DNA of 64,000 nucleotides, from contig NZ_CP186925.1 in assembly GCF_049562855.1 (NCBI RefSeq), forward strand, positions 1,054,001 to 1,118,000, read 5' to 3'. The notes under the pieces were generated by a model. That model saw only the letters and a list, made by a program, of their open reading frames with translations. It did no database searches and had not been told where the DNA came from. The DNA comes from Ruminococcus_C callidus (lineage in GTDB: Bacteria > Bacillota > Clostridia > Oscillospirales > Ruminococcaceae). Positions 25,897 through 34,123 of this stretch are shown here, piece by piece (the first letter of the stretch is position 1; the number at the start of each line of letters is the position of its first letter). Made by a program: the position numbers and the translations under genes.

Positions 25897-26326
25897 GATC
25901 GTACCGGCGGCAGAAGCCGATTTGCCGGAGATTCTGTCGCTGGCGAAAGCAGCATTTCCCGACCCGTGGACAGAACAGCAGTTCCGCCAGACCATGTGCT
26001 GTTGTTACAGCCGTATCTGGTGTGCCAGGGCGGCAGGGGAATTCTGCGGCTATGTGGCAGTTTCGCTGGCAGGAGATGCGGTGAATCTGGACGACATCGC
26101 AATTGTACCGGCGTTCCGGCGGCAGGGTATCGGCAGACAGCTTCTGGACTGGGCACACCGGCAGTTTCCGGAGAACGAATTCTGGCTGGAAGTGCGGGAG
26201 TCCAACGCCGCCGCTATTGCCCTGTATGAATCCGTAGGCTATCGGCAGGTGGGCTTTCGGAAACGGTATTACCGCGATCCGGAGGAGGGTGCTGTGTTGA
26301 TGACGCGAGAGGTGAAAAAAACATGA
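25880..26326 (+). CDS. rimI: Ribosomal-protein-alanine N-acetyltransferase, RimI type
   Basis: GNAT enzyme, 148 residues, expected to acetylate the N-terminal alanine of ribosomal protein S18. The acetyl-CoA loop is RRQGIGRQLLDWA. The C-terminal signature EVRESNAAAIALYESVGY, followed by RKRYY, is characteristic of RimI. It overlaps the end of polA by 17 bases and the next gene by 4. Proximity to tsaD is common for rimI in Firmicutes and supports the call. Confidence 0.88.
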   Translation: MQQKVEIVPAAEADLPEILSLAKAAFPDPWTEQQFRQTMCCCYSRIWCARAAGEFCGYVAVSLAGDAVNLDDIAIVPAFRRQGIGRQLLDWAHRQFPENEFWLEVRESNAAAIALYESVGYRQVGFRKRYYRDPEEGAVLMTREVKKT

Positions 26327-27453
26327 CGGAACTACTAATGCAACTGAAAGCTTTTCTGCTTTGGACATTGTTGCTTGTACCTCCGTTTGCGTTGACTGCA
26401 CTGAATTTGTGGAACCTTTTTGCGGAGTGCAGCGGCAGGAGAAAACTGGCTCCCAGACTGTTCGCCGGACTTTCCATGGGAATTGGTGCGGCAGAGTATT
26501 TTCTTCTGTTGTGTGCGTGGTTTGAATATAGCGGAAAGGATTATGACCAGGCGACATATGCTTTTCAGACACATAATCTGATCGACTCGGCACATGCACT
26601 TTCTTTCTGGCTGCCGGTTTTGGTGGGAGTCGTCGGGTTGGTGCTTTTGCTCTGGTGCAGACCGGAACAGCTGCCGCCGCTGGTTTCTGCCGGTGCAGTG
26701 GCAGGGGTGCTGGTGGGAAATATCATGCAGATACTTCTGGCAGTGCAGATTGCCGAACGGGTAGATCTGCACAGGTTTCTGGATTGGTATTTCTACCTTT
26801 ATCACGGCAATCTGCTGCTGTTGTCTGCGATGGGGATCCGCCGGCATATCGCCGGACAGACAAGGCTCCTGCGGGAACAGCAGACGGTATTCCGGCGGCG
26901 TTGGGTGCTTCGGCTGTATCAGTTTTTGGAAAAGACATCACATTTTCGGCTGGCTGCCTTTTTGCTGGTGCTGCCCCTTGCGGCAGTGTTGGAAGTGGTA
27001 CTGATTCTCTGCGGACAGGGCGTGGACGGCACAGTTCAGGCGTTTACCCAGACGGCGGACTGGACATTTTCACAGCAGCTTCCGCCGCCTCCTTTGGAAT
27101 ATCAGGGACACTATCTCTGTACAGTCGCTGCCGGCGGACACCGGAAACTGGTGCGTCCGCTTCGGCTGGGGTATCGCCGTGGTGCCGTGATCGTGGTAAA
27201 CCGACAGCTTGCCGTGGCGAATGCCTTTGAAGAACTGCTTCAGGAACGTCTGCCGCGTCTGCACCGGCTGGTACGGCATTTTTACGATAATCACGGCTAT
27301 CCGCTTTCGCAAAAAATCACTACGCCGTTTCGGGCGGATCTGGTGTATTTGCTGATGAAGCCATTGGAATGGCTGTTTGCGGCGGTTTTGTATTTGTTCG
27401 ATCTTGCACCGGAATGCCGTATTGCAAGGCAGTATACCGTTCAGAAAAAATAA
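26323..27453 (+). CDS. Multipass membrane protein, 376 aa (DUF6688-like)
   Basis: Six or more hydrophobic segments in the first 240 residues (for example LLWTLLLVPPFALTALNLW, WLPVLVGVVGLVLLLW, LAAFLLVLPLAAVLEVVLIL). A soluble C-terminal part follows with GHYLCTVAAGGHRKLVRPLR, VVNRQLAVANAFEELLQ and HFYDNHGYPLS. The C-terminal pattern recalls DUF6688 proteins, from memory and not verified. Function unknown. It overlaps rimI by 4 bases (ATGA), so it is co-transcribed with polA-rimI; a degenerate PIE separates it from tsaD. Confidence 0.75.
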   Translation: MTELLMQLKAFLLWTLLLVPPFALTALNLWNLFAECSGRRKLAPRLFAGLSMGIGAAEYFLLLCAWFEYSGKDYDQATYAFQTHNLIDSAHALSFWLPVLVGVVGLVLLLWCRPEQLPPLVSAGAVAGVLVGNIMQILLAVQIAERVDLHRFLDWYFYLYHGNLLLLSAMGIRRHIAGQTRLLREQQTVFRRRWVLRLYQFLEKTSHFRLAAFLLVLPLAAVLEVVLILCGQGVDGTVQAFTQTADWTFSQQLPPPPLEYQGHYLCTVAAGGHRKLVRPLRLGYRRGAVIVVNRQLAVANAFEELLQERLPRLHRLVRHFYDNHGYPLSQKITTPFRADLVYLLMKPLEWLFAAVLYLFDLAPECRIARQYTVQKK

Positions 27454-27454
27454 A

Positions 27455-27497
27455 GGCAATACCGGATAAGCACCTGCTATAGCTTTGCGGTATTGTG
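27455..27497. repeat. Degenerate PIE element
   Basis: GGCAATACCG and CGGTATTGTG are inverted about a 23-base centre. The right end is altered and no duplication is evident. It lies between the membrane protein and tsaD. Confidence 0.45.
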
Positions 27498-27526
27498 ATA
27501 AAGTTCACAGAAATGGAGATGCAGCT

Positions 27527-28558
27527 ATGCTGATATTAGGAATTGAAAGCTCCTGCGATGAAACCGCAGCGAGCGTTGCCAGAAACCACACGGAGATTCT
27601 CTCCAATGTGGTTTCCTCACAGGTAGAGGAACATAAACAATACGGCGGCGTTGTGCCGGAGATTGCCTCCCGCAGGCACTGTGAAAACGTGCTGCCTGTG
27701 GTACAGAAAGCACTGGACGATGCCGGTGTGACATTGGCGGAACTGGACGGCATTGCCGTGACCGCATACCCCGGACTGATCGGGGCACTGCTGGTGGGCG
27801 TGAACTTCGCCAAGGGACTGGCACTGACCGCCGGAAAGCCCCTTGTGCCGACGCATCATCTGGCAGGGCACATTGCGGCGAATTACATTGCACATCCGGA
27901 ACTGAAGCCGCCCTATCTCTGTCTGGTCGTCAGCGGCGGGCACAGTCATCTGGTGGAAGTGCTGACCTATACGAAATTCCGGATTCTGGGACGGACACGG
28001 GACGATGCCGCAGGGGAGTGCTTCGACAAGTGTGCCCGTGCTATGGGCTATCCGTATCCCGGCGGCATTCATCTGGACAAAGCGTCCCAGTCCGGCAACC
28101 CGAAAGCATTTTCTCTGCCAAAACCGAAAATTGCGGAAAATGCCTATGATTTCAGCTTTTCCGGCTTAAAAACTGCCGTGGTGAACCTGCTGCACAATGC
28201 CCAGCAGAAAGGCGAAACCATTTGTCGGGAAGATCTGGCAGCTTCGGTGCAGGCGACTATTTCCGAGGTGCTGACAGAACACACCATTCGGGCGGCAGTG
28301 GAGCACGGCTATTCCACCATTGCCATTGCCGGCGGCGTTTCTGCCAACAGCGGCGTGCGGGAATCTCTGCAAAAAGCCTGTGACAAGCGGAACTTCACCC
28401 TGTACATGCCGCCGCTTTCCCTGTGCGGCGACAACGGAGCCATGATCGCCTGTGCCGGTTCCTATGCCTTTGATGCAGGGATCCGTGCCGATTCCAGCCT
28501 GAACGCCAGTGCTACTATGGAACTGACCGACTGGGGCGATATGGGAAATGGACAGTGA
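27527..28558 (+). CDS. tsaD: tRNA N6-adenosine threonylcarbamoyltransferase
   Basis: Transfers the threonylcarbamoyl group to A37 of ANN-decoding tRNAs (t6A). It has the ASKHA-fold start LGIESSCDETAASV, the metal-binding histidines H111 and H115 in THHLAGHIAAN, VSGGHSHLVEV, the GDDAAGECFDK segment, and IAGGVSANSGVR near the C-terminus. The 343-residue length is typical. The ATG at 27527 starts exactly at the family N-terminus and has GGAG upstream. Its product is the substrate precursor for TcdA encoded at 11874, so both steps of ct6A formation are in this window. Confidence 0.96.
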   Translation: MLILGIESSCDETAASVARNHTEILSNVVSSQVEEHKQYGGVVPEIASRRHCENVLPVVQKALDDAGVTLAELDGIAVTAYPGLIGALLVGVNFAKGLALTAGKPLVPTHHLAGHIAANYIAHPELKPPYLCLVVSGGHSHLVEVLTYTKFRILGRTRDDAAGECFDKCARAMGYPYPGGIHLDKASQSGNPKAFSLPKPKIAENAYDFSFSGLKTAVVNLLHNAQQKGETICREDLAASVQATISEVLTEHTIRAAVEHGYSTIAIAGGVSANSGVRESLQKACDKRNFTLYMPPLSLCGDNGAMIACAGSYAFDAGIRADSSLNASATMELTDWGDMGNGQ

Positions 28559-29082
28559 TGTCTAAGTTTTACAAAGCAGCGAAAAGAATCGTTCGTATTT
28601 TCCTCGCAATTGTATCATTTGTCATTCTTTCGTCATGTGATATGCATGACGATGTAAAACCAAGAAATCAAGATGATACAAGGTGGATTACAGCTGATCA
28701 AAATATATTTTTTTCTGTTATGTACGATGGAAACTATAATATTTGTTTAGGTGCTTTAAAAACGACTGAAACAGTCTATCATATTAGTCTTGAATTTGAT
28801 TATGGCTCCGGACTTATCATTAGTGATTATGATATGCTCACGGAAAATGATTTTCTTGTTGATATGAATCAAATCTTACTGAGAGCAAAATGTGATTTTG
28901 GTAAGAAAAAATGTACTGCTGAAGTAACCGAATCATCTATTGACAGTATCAGCGTTGGAGATAAAATAACTTTTCATTTAGCTGATGAACTGCCTGATTG
29001 GGCAGAAGAAATAGAGAAAGTCAACAGAAAAGCTTGTGAAGGAAATGAAGAAATGTCAACAACTGTAAATATTGAAAAATAA
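28558..29082 (+). CDS. Low-GC hypothetical lipoprotein, 174 aa
   Basis: The ATG lies one base into the tsaD stop (GTGATG); a GTG just before is also in frame. The N-terminus (about 28 residues) ends in LSSC, a lipobox, predicting a surface lipoprotein. The rest is a compact beta-rich acidic domain with two Cys (C113 DFGKKKC) and no motif I recognise. Codon use is strikingly AT-rich (many ATT, GAT, AAA, TTT) compared with tsaD, which suggests recent acquisition. No good ribosome site; translation probably depends on coupling to tsaD. Confidence 0.7.
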   Translation: MSKFYKAAKRIVRIFLAIVSFVILSSCDMHDDVKPRNQDDTRWITADQNIFFSVMYDGNYNICLGALKTTETVYHISLEFDYGSGLIISDYDMLTENDFLVDMNQILLRAKCDFGKKKCTAEVTESSIDSISVGDKITFHLADELPDWAEEIEKVNRKACEGNEEMSTTVNIEK

Positions 29083-29122
29083 TACTCCAAGCACAAAGCG
29101 GTAAATCATATACCCTAACAGC

Positions 29123-29165
29123 ATACAGCACTCTTTCATTTTTGAAGGAGTGCTGTATCAATTTT
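29123..29165 (+). terminator. Terminator after the polA-tsaD operon
   Basis: ATACAGCACTC and GAGTGCTGTAT pair with a 14-base loop, followed by an A/T-rich tail ending in TTTTT. Confidence 0.75.
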
Positions 29166-29282
29166 TAGACAGGTATGAATGGTGCAAGTCATGTATTCAT
29201 CACGCTGAAAAATATTTTTGTACAGTGGAAAATGCTGAAATATCGCGGGAAAGAGTAATCCTGTGGTGTTGAAAATCAGAAG

Positions 29283-29315
29283 AAAGGCACCTCTTAGAAT
29301 AGAGGTGCCTTTTTC
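29283..29315. terminator. Second terminator in the 29083-29469 gap
   Basis: AAAGGCACCTCT and AGAGGTGCCTTTTT pair with a 6-base loop. The roughly 120 bases between the two terminators hold no gene I can support. Confidence 0.8.
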
Positions 29316-29388
29316 AGTTTCCAAGGCTTGCGGTTAGCTACAACTAATCAAAATTAGGGCGATTGGTAAGAAATTTACAGAAAAAAGC

Positions 29389-29417
29389 TTGATTCTTGTC
29401 GGGAGATGGTGTATAAT
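29389..29417 (+). promoter_or_regulatory. Promoter of the Fe-S scaffold/GGGtGRT operon
   Basis: TTGATT, a 17-base spacer and TATAAT, 52 bases upstream of the start. Confidence 0.75.
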
Positions 29418-29469
29418 AGTTCCTGTATGCGAATCGTATACAATGCCATATCATGAAAGGAGTTTGACC

Positions 29470-30162
29470 ATGATTTATTCAAACGAAGTAAACGAAATGT
29501 GCTGCGTAAAACAGGGCGTACAGCACGGTGCTGCACCGATTCCTGAGGAAGCAAAGTGGGTAAAGGCAAAGGAAATCTCTGACATTTCCGGTCTGACACA
29601 CGGTGTGGGCTGGTGTGCACCGCAGCAGGGTGCATGTAAGCTGACTCTGAATGTAAAGGAAGGCGTGATCCAGGAGGCTCTGGTGGAAACCATCGGATGT
29701 TCCGGTATGACCCATTCCGCTGCTATGGCTGCAGAAGTTCTGCCGGGCAGAACCATTCTGGAGGCTCTGAACACAGACCTCGTTTGTGATGCAATCAACA
29801 CTGCTATGCGTGAGCTGTTCCTGCAGATCGTATACGGCCGTACACAGAGTGCGTTCTCTGAAGAAGGTCTGCCGATCGGTGCTGGTCTGGAAGATCTGGG
29901 TAAGGGTCTGCGTTCTCAGGTTGGTACCATGTACAGCACACTGAAGAAGGGTCCGCGTTATCTGGAAATGACCGACGGTTATGTTACCAAGATCGCTCTG
30001 GACGAAGACGATGAGATCATCGGCTACAAGTTTGTAAACTTCGGCAAGATGATGGACTTCATCAAGGCTGGCGACGATGCAAACACTGCTTTCGAAAAGG
30101 CACAGGGTCAGTATGGCCGTGTTGCTGATGCAGTGAAGTTTGTTGACCCGAGAAAAGAATAA
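29470..30162 (+). CDS. NifU/TSCPD-type iron-sulfur assembly scaffold partner of GGGtGRT
   Basis: 230-residue protein with NifU-like features: GVGWCAPQQGACKLTL, TIGCSGMTHSAAMAAEVLPG (Cys in the metal-ligand position), and a C-terminal half ending in FGKMMDFIKAGDD. It is habitually encoded next to the GGGtGRT protein in clostridia and annotated there as an iron-sulfur cluster assembly scaffold; biochemical proof is lacking. The start has AAAGGAG upstream. Codon use is unusually rich in GTT/GCT/GGT/CTG, as in highly expressed genes. Confidence 0.85.
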   Translation: MIYSNEVNEMCCVKQGVQHGAAPIPEEAKWVKAKEISDISGLTHGVGWCAPQQGACKLTLNVKEGVIQEALVETIGCSGMTHSAAMAAEVLPGRTILEALNTDLVCDAINTAMRELFLQIVYGRTQSAFSEEGLPIGAGLEDLGKGLRSQVGTMYSTLKKGPRYLEMTDGYVTKIALDEDDEIIGYKFVNFGKMMDFIKAGDDANTAFEKAQGQYGRVADAVKFVDPRKE

Positions 30163-30182
30163 GGAACAGGAGGAAACAACCC

Positions 30183-31202
30183 ATGGCATTATTTGAATCA
30201 TATGAGAGAAGAGAAAAGCAGGTTCTGGCTGTTCTGAAGGAATATGGCATTGATTCCATCGAAGGTGCAGCTGAAGTTACCAAGGCTGCTGGTCTGGACG
30301 TATATAAGATGGTAGAAGGCATTCAGCCGATCTGCTTCGAAAACGCAAAGTGGGCTTATACCGTTGGTGCAGCAATTGCGATCAAGAAGGGCTGCCGCAG
30401 AGCTGCTGACGCTGCTGCTGCAATCGGTGAAGGTCTGCAGGCATTCTGCATTCCGGGTTCTGTTGCTGACCAGAGAAAGGTTGGTCTGGGCCACGGTAAT
30501 CTGGGCAAGATGCTGCTGGAAGAAGATACCAAGTGCTTCGCATTTCTGGCAGGTCACGAATCCTTCGCTGCCGCAGAAGGTGCGATCGGTATCGCTGAAA
30601 AGGCAAACAAGGTTCGTAAGGAACCGCTGCGTGTTATCCTGAACGGTCTGGGCAAGGACGCTGCACAGATCATCGCACGTGTAAACGGCTTCACTTATGT
30701 AGAAACCGAAATGGACTACTACACCGGCGAAGTCAAGGAAGTATTCCGCAAGTGCTACTCCAAGGACGCAAACAGCCCCCGTGCAAAGGTAAACTGCTAC
30801 GGTGCAAATGACGTTACCGAAGGCGTTGCAATCATGTGGAAGGAAGGCGTAGACGTTTCCATCACTGGTAACTCCACCAACCCGACACGTTTCCAGCATC
30901 CGGTAGCTGGTACTTACAAGAAGGAATGCATCGAAAAGGGCAAGAAGTACTTCTCTGTTGCTTCCGGCGGCGGTACAGGCCGTACCCTGCATCCGGACAA
31001 CATGGCAGCAGGTCCGGCTTCCTATGGTATGACCGATACCATGGGACGCATGCACTCTGATGCACAGTTCGCAGGTTCTTCCTCCGTTCCGGCTCATGTA
31101 GAAATGATGGGTCTGATCGGCATGGGCAACAACCCGATGGTTGGTGCGACTGTTGCTGTTGCAGTATCTGTTGAAGAAGCTGCTAAGGCTGGCAAGTTCT
31201 AA
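30183..31202 (+). CDS. GGGtGRT family protein
   Basis: 339 residues. Contains SGGGTGRTLHPDNMAAGP, the sequence that gives the family its name, together with FENAKWAYTVGAAIAIKKG, LGHGNLGKMLL and the conserved GANDVTEG. The molecular activity is not established; strict pairing with a NifU-like gene suggests Fe-S or metal handling. It follows the scaffold gene by 20 bases with GGAGGAAAC as ribosome site. It has the same strong codon bias as its partner. Confidence 0.92.
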   Translation: MALFESYERREKQVLAVLKEYGIDSIEGAAEVTKAAGLDVYKMVEGIQPICFENAKWAYTVGAAIAIKKGCRRAADAAAAIGEGLQAFCIPGSVADQRKVGLGHGNLGKMLLEEDTKCFAFLAGHESFAAAEGAIGIAEKANKVRKEPLRVILNGLGKDAAQIIARVNGFTYVETEMDYYTGEVKEVFRKCYSKDANSPRAKVNCYGANDVTEGVAIMWKEGVDVSITGNSTNPTRFQHPVAGTYKKECIEKGKKYFSVASGGGTGRTLHPDNMAAGPASYGMTDTMGRMHSDAQFAGSSSVPAHVEMMGLIGMGNNPMVGATVAVAVSVEEAAKAGKF

Positions 31203-31236
31203 GAAATTGCGTGGTTTTTCCATGTAAATAGAAAAA

Positions 31237-31275
31237 GAGGGCACCTCGGCTGGTTTTGGCTGGGGTGTCCTTTTG
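31237..31275 (+). terminator. Terminator after GGGtGRT
   Basis: AGGGCACC and GGTGTCCT pair around a GC-rich loop, followed by TTTT. Confidence 0.7.
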
Positions 31276-31424
31276 CGTTTTTACAGCTGTTTATTGACCA
31301 CATTTTGACCACATACACGCTCCAAAGCAAGCCCTGCAAAAAATACAAAACGCCCCCGAACAAAAAAGAATCCCAAGCGAAACCGGCAAATAAACTGGAA
31401 TCCGTCGGAAAAGCCGGCAGTCCA

Positions 31425-31454
31425 TTGACGGCAGAGCTGTTTTTGTGGTATACT
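31425..31454 (+). promoter_or_regulatory. Promoter of the serine dehydratase operon
   Basis: TTGACG, an 18-base spacer and TATACT, 21 bases before the sdaAB start. Confidence 0.7.
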
Positions 31455-31475
31455 GTTGCAGGAGGTGTGTGGCTG

Positions 31476-32144
31476 ATGCATATATTTGACGTACTGGGGC
31501 CGGTGATGATCGGACCGTCCAGTTCTCATACTGCCGGAGCCGTGAAAATCGGCTATGTCACGCGAAAGCTGCTGGGAGAAGCACCGGTGCAGGCGAACAT
31601 TCTCCTGCATGGTTCGTTTGCGGATACCGGCTCGGGACATGGTACCGACCGTGCTGTGATTGCCGGACTGCTGGGCTGTAAGCCCGATGACCCGCAGATT
31701 CCGTCCAGCTTTGAAGCGGCAAAAAAAGCCGGCTTTTCCTTTTAGATCACCAGGGGTACACTGCGGGGAGCTCACCCCAACACAGTGAAGATCGAAGTTG
31801 TCGGAGAACACGGCAGCCAGCTGGAAGTGATCGGTTCGTCCGTAGGCGGCGGCCGCATTCGCATTTGCGAGATCGACGGGATCCGGACAGACTTTTCCGG
31901 CGAATACAACACCATTATCGTACACAACACCGATACCCCCGGACACGTGGCACAGGTGACCACAGTTCTGGCACAGAAAAACGTGAATATCGCCGCCATG
32001 CAGCTGTACCGCAATACCAAGGGCGGCTATGCGGTAATGATTCTGGAGTGTGACGACCGGATACCGCCGGACATGGTTCGCTGGCTCAGCGGACTGGACG
32101 GCATTCTGAAAATCACCAGCTATAATGCAGAGGAGAACGTGTGA
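31476..32144 (+). pseudogene. sdaAB: L-serine dehydratase beta subunit with in-frame TAG
   Basis: The reading frame runs from ATG 31476 (AGGAGGTG upstream) to TGA 32144 but contains TAG at 31743-31745. Before it, MHIFDVLGPVMIGPSSSHTAGA and HGSFADTGSGHGTDRA are the conserved beta-subunit start. After it, RGAHPNTVKI, EVIGSSVGGGRI and an ACT domain (YNTIIVHNTDTPGHVA, MQLYRNTKGGYAVM) complete a normal protein of about 221 residues. Homologues usually have Glu at this place (GFSFEI), so a single GAG-to-TAG change would explain it. The downstream alpha subunit is intact. It could be a real nonsense mutation, a suppressed codon or a sequencing error. Confidence 0.85.
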
Positions 32145-32145
32145 T

Positions 32146-33015
32146 ATGGAACTGCGGTCTGTTGCGGCTTTGATAGAGGCAAGCCGGAAAATGCCCATCT
32201 GGGAAGCGATCCTTTGCAGCGATCTGGAAGAAGATACGCCGGAACAGCGGGCGGCTTCGCTGGAGAAAATGCAAATGCTCTGGCAGGTGATGCAGGACTC
32301 CGCCGCCGGCTATGACGGTTCTCAGCGTTCCCTCAGCGGGCTTTCCGGCGGGGACGGGGAGAAGTATACTCAGATGCTGTCCTCTGGCAAGATGATGTGC
32401 GGGACATACCTCAACGATGCCATTGCCACCGCCCTGAAAGTCAGCGAGTGTAATGCCTGTATGAAACGCATTGTGGCAGCACCTACTGCCGGCTCCTGCG
32501 GGGTGATTCCGGCGGTGCTGATTCCCTACCGGAAAGAATACACCGATACACCGGAGAAGGAGATGCTCCACGCCCTCTACGTGACCGGCGGCTTTGGAAA
32601 TATCATTGCTGAGCGGGCATCGGTTTCCGGTGCGGAAGCCGGCTGTCAGGCAGAGATCGGAGCCGCTTCGGCTATGGCAGCAGCGGCACTGGTCTACCTG
32701 CGGGGCGGCTCACCGGAAGCCTGCGGCAATGCCTGTGCCATGGCACTGAAGAATCTGCTGGGGCTGGTGTGTGATCCGGTTGCCGGACTGGTGGAAGTGC
32801 CCTGCGTCAAGCGGAATGTGGTGGGCGTGGTGAATGCCATTTCCTGTGCCAATATGGCGTTGGCAGGTATTGTCAGCCGGATTCCGCCGGACGAAGTCAT
32901 TGATGCAATGGCAGAGGTGGGCAGCAGCATGTCTGCCGACCTGCGGGAAACGGCAAGAGGCGGTCTGGCGGCAACGCCTACCGGAAAGCGTATCGCTGCG
33001 GAGCGAGCAGAGTAA
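32146..33015 (+). CDS. sdaAA: L-serine dehydratase alpha subunit
   Basis: Iron-sulfur L-serine deaminase alpha chain, 289 residues; with the beta chain it converts serine to pyruvate and ammonia. The [4Fe-4S] ligands are in NACMKRIVAAPTAGSCG and further Cys (CDPVAG, PCVKRN). The start LRSVAALIEASRKMPIWEAIL is typical. The ATG lies one base after the beta-subunit stop and has AGGAG 9 bases upstream, so it can be translated even if the beta subunit is truncated, although coupling could be weakened. Confidence 0.94.
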   Translation: MELRSVAALIEASRKMPIWEAILCSDLEEDTPEQRAASLEKMQMLWQVMQDSAAGYDGSQRSLSGLSGGDGEKYTQMLSSGKMMCGTYLNDAIATALKVSECNACMKRIVAAPTAGSCGVIPAVLIPYRKEYTDTPEKEMLHALYVTGGFGNIIAERASVSGAEAGCQAEIGAASAMAAAALVYLRGGSPEACGNACAMALKNLLGLVCDPVAGLVEVPCVKRNVVGVVNAISCANMALAGIVSRIPPDEVIDAMAEVGSSMSADLRETARGGLAATPTGKRIAAERAE

Positions 33016-33059
33016 AGGCAACACTGTGGGTGCTGCCGAAAGAGAAAGAGGAAACATTT

Positions 33060-33944
33060 ATGAAACTTGTGACTTATTTACAGAACGGAATAGAACAGAT
33101 CGGCGTGCTGACACCGGCAGAAGATGCGGTTGTGCCGGTAGGCATGCTGGGGCTGGATTTTGCAGATATGGCAGAACTGGCAGTGCAGATGACCGATGCC
33201 CAGCGGGACACGGCGGCGGCTCTGCTGCCGGAAAAAGCCGGAGAGGGAATCCCTCTGGAACAGGTGAAGCTGCTGGCACCGATTCCCCGACCGGCACGGG
33301 ACATCATCTGTCTGGGCGTGAACTTTTCCGAACACGCCAAGGAAAGCGTAGGCGTTATGGGGCAGGAATACGGCAGCGAACGGAAGTTCCCGATCTATTT
33401 CGCCAAGCATGTCAACGAGGCAGTCGCTCCGGGGGACAGCATCAACGGACACTTTGACATTGTCACCGATCTGGACTACGAAGTGGAAATGGCATTCGTC
33501 GTGCGGAAAGACATTCAGGGTGCCAGGGCGGAGGACGCGGCTTCCTATGTGTTCGGCTACACCATTATGAACGATGTCAGTGCACGGTGCATTCAGATGC
33601 GGCATAAGCAGTGGTTCCGCGGCAAAAGTCTGGACGGCTTTGCACCGATGGGCCCTTGCCTTGTGACGGCAGACAGCTTTGACTTTCCGCCGAAGCTGAA
33701 TCTCACCTGTAAAGTCAACGGGGAACTGCGGCAGAAGTGCAACACGGAACTGTATATCCACAACATTCCCTATGTCATTGAGGAACTGTCCCACGCCATG
33801 AAAATTCCCGCAGGCACGATCATTTCCATGGGAACGCCGGCAGGTGTCGGTATGGGCTTCGTGCCGCCGAAGTATCTGAAGCACGGCGATGTGGTAGAAT
33901 GTGAAGTAGAGGGCATCGGAAAAATCATCAATCCGGTAGAATAA
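33060..33944 (+). CDS. Fumarylacetoacetate hydrolase-family enzyme
   Basis: 294 residues. The FAH catalytic domain (about 80-290) shows CLGVNFSEHAKE, metal-binding acidic residues in DLDYEVEMAFVV, NDVSARCIQMRHKQWFRGKSLDGFAPMGP and GTPAGVGMGFVPP. Members hydrolyse or decarboxylate beta-keto acids (for example acylpyruvate or oxaloacetate); which applies here is unknown. The ATG at 33060 has AAAGAGG upstream. It probably shares the serine dehydratase transcript, with a short GGCAACAC/GTGCTGCC hairpin between, and ends at a strong terminator. Confidence 0.9.
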   Translation: MKLVTYLQNGIEQIGVLTPAEDAVVPVGMLGLDFADMAELAVQMTDAQRDTAAALLPEKAGEGIPLEQVKLLAPIPRPARDIICLGVNFSEHAKESVGVMGQEYGSERKFPIYFAKHVNEAVAPGDSINGHFDIVTDLDYEVEMAFVVRKDIQGARAEDAASYVFGYTIMNDVSARCIQMRHKQWFRGKSLDGFAPMGPCLVTADSFDFPPKLNLTCKVNGELRQKCNTELYIHNIPYVIEELSHAMKIPAGTIISMGTPAGVGMGFVPPKYLKHGDVVECEVEGIGKIINPVE

Positions 33945-33965
33945 TAAAATAGAATAATAAAAACC

Positions 33966-34012
33966 AAAACGCCCCGCATGCGAAGGGATGAAACCGCATG
34001 CGGGGCGTTGTT
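33966..34012. terminator. Terminator after the FAH-family gene
   Basis: AACGCCCCGCATGCG and CGCATGCGGGGCGTT pair with a 14-base loop; TGTTT follows. Confidence 0.85.
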
Positions 34013-34123
34013 TCCGGAACGTATCCCGTGTGTGGAGAAAGTTCACACAGACACATTCCTTAAAAGAGAAAATGGAAAGTTGTCAATGGACAAGTAGGTT
34101 ATGAAAACACACTCTGGAACTGC

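Noticed and set aside
31293..31318. Tandem TTGACCACA-type direct repeat upstream of the serine dehydratase promoter, possible attachment-site scar
   Set aside because: Only two short copies, no integrase nearby and no second site in the window.
31743..31745. Programmed TAG decoding (pyrrolysine-like) in sdaAB
   Set aside because: No pylTSBCD genes in the window, homologues carry ordinary Glu, and the site is not catalytic; a point change is simpler.
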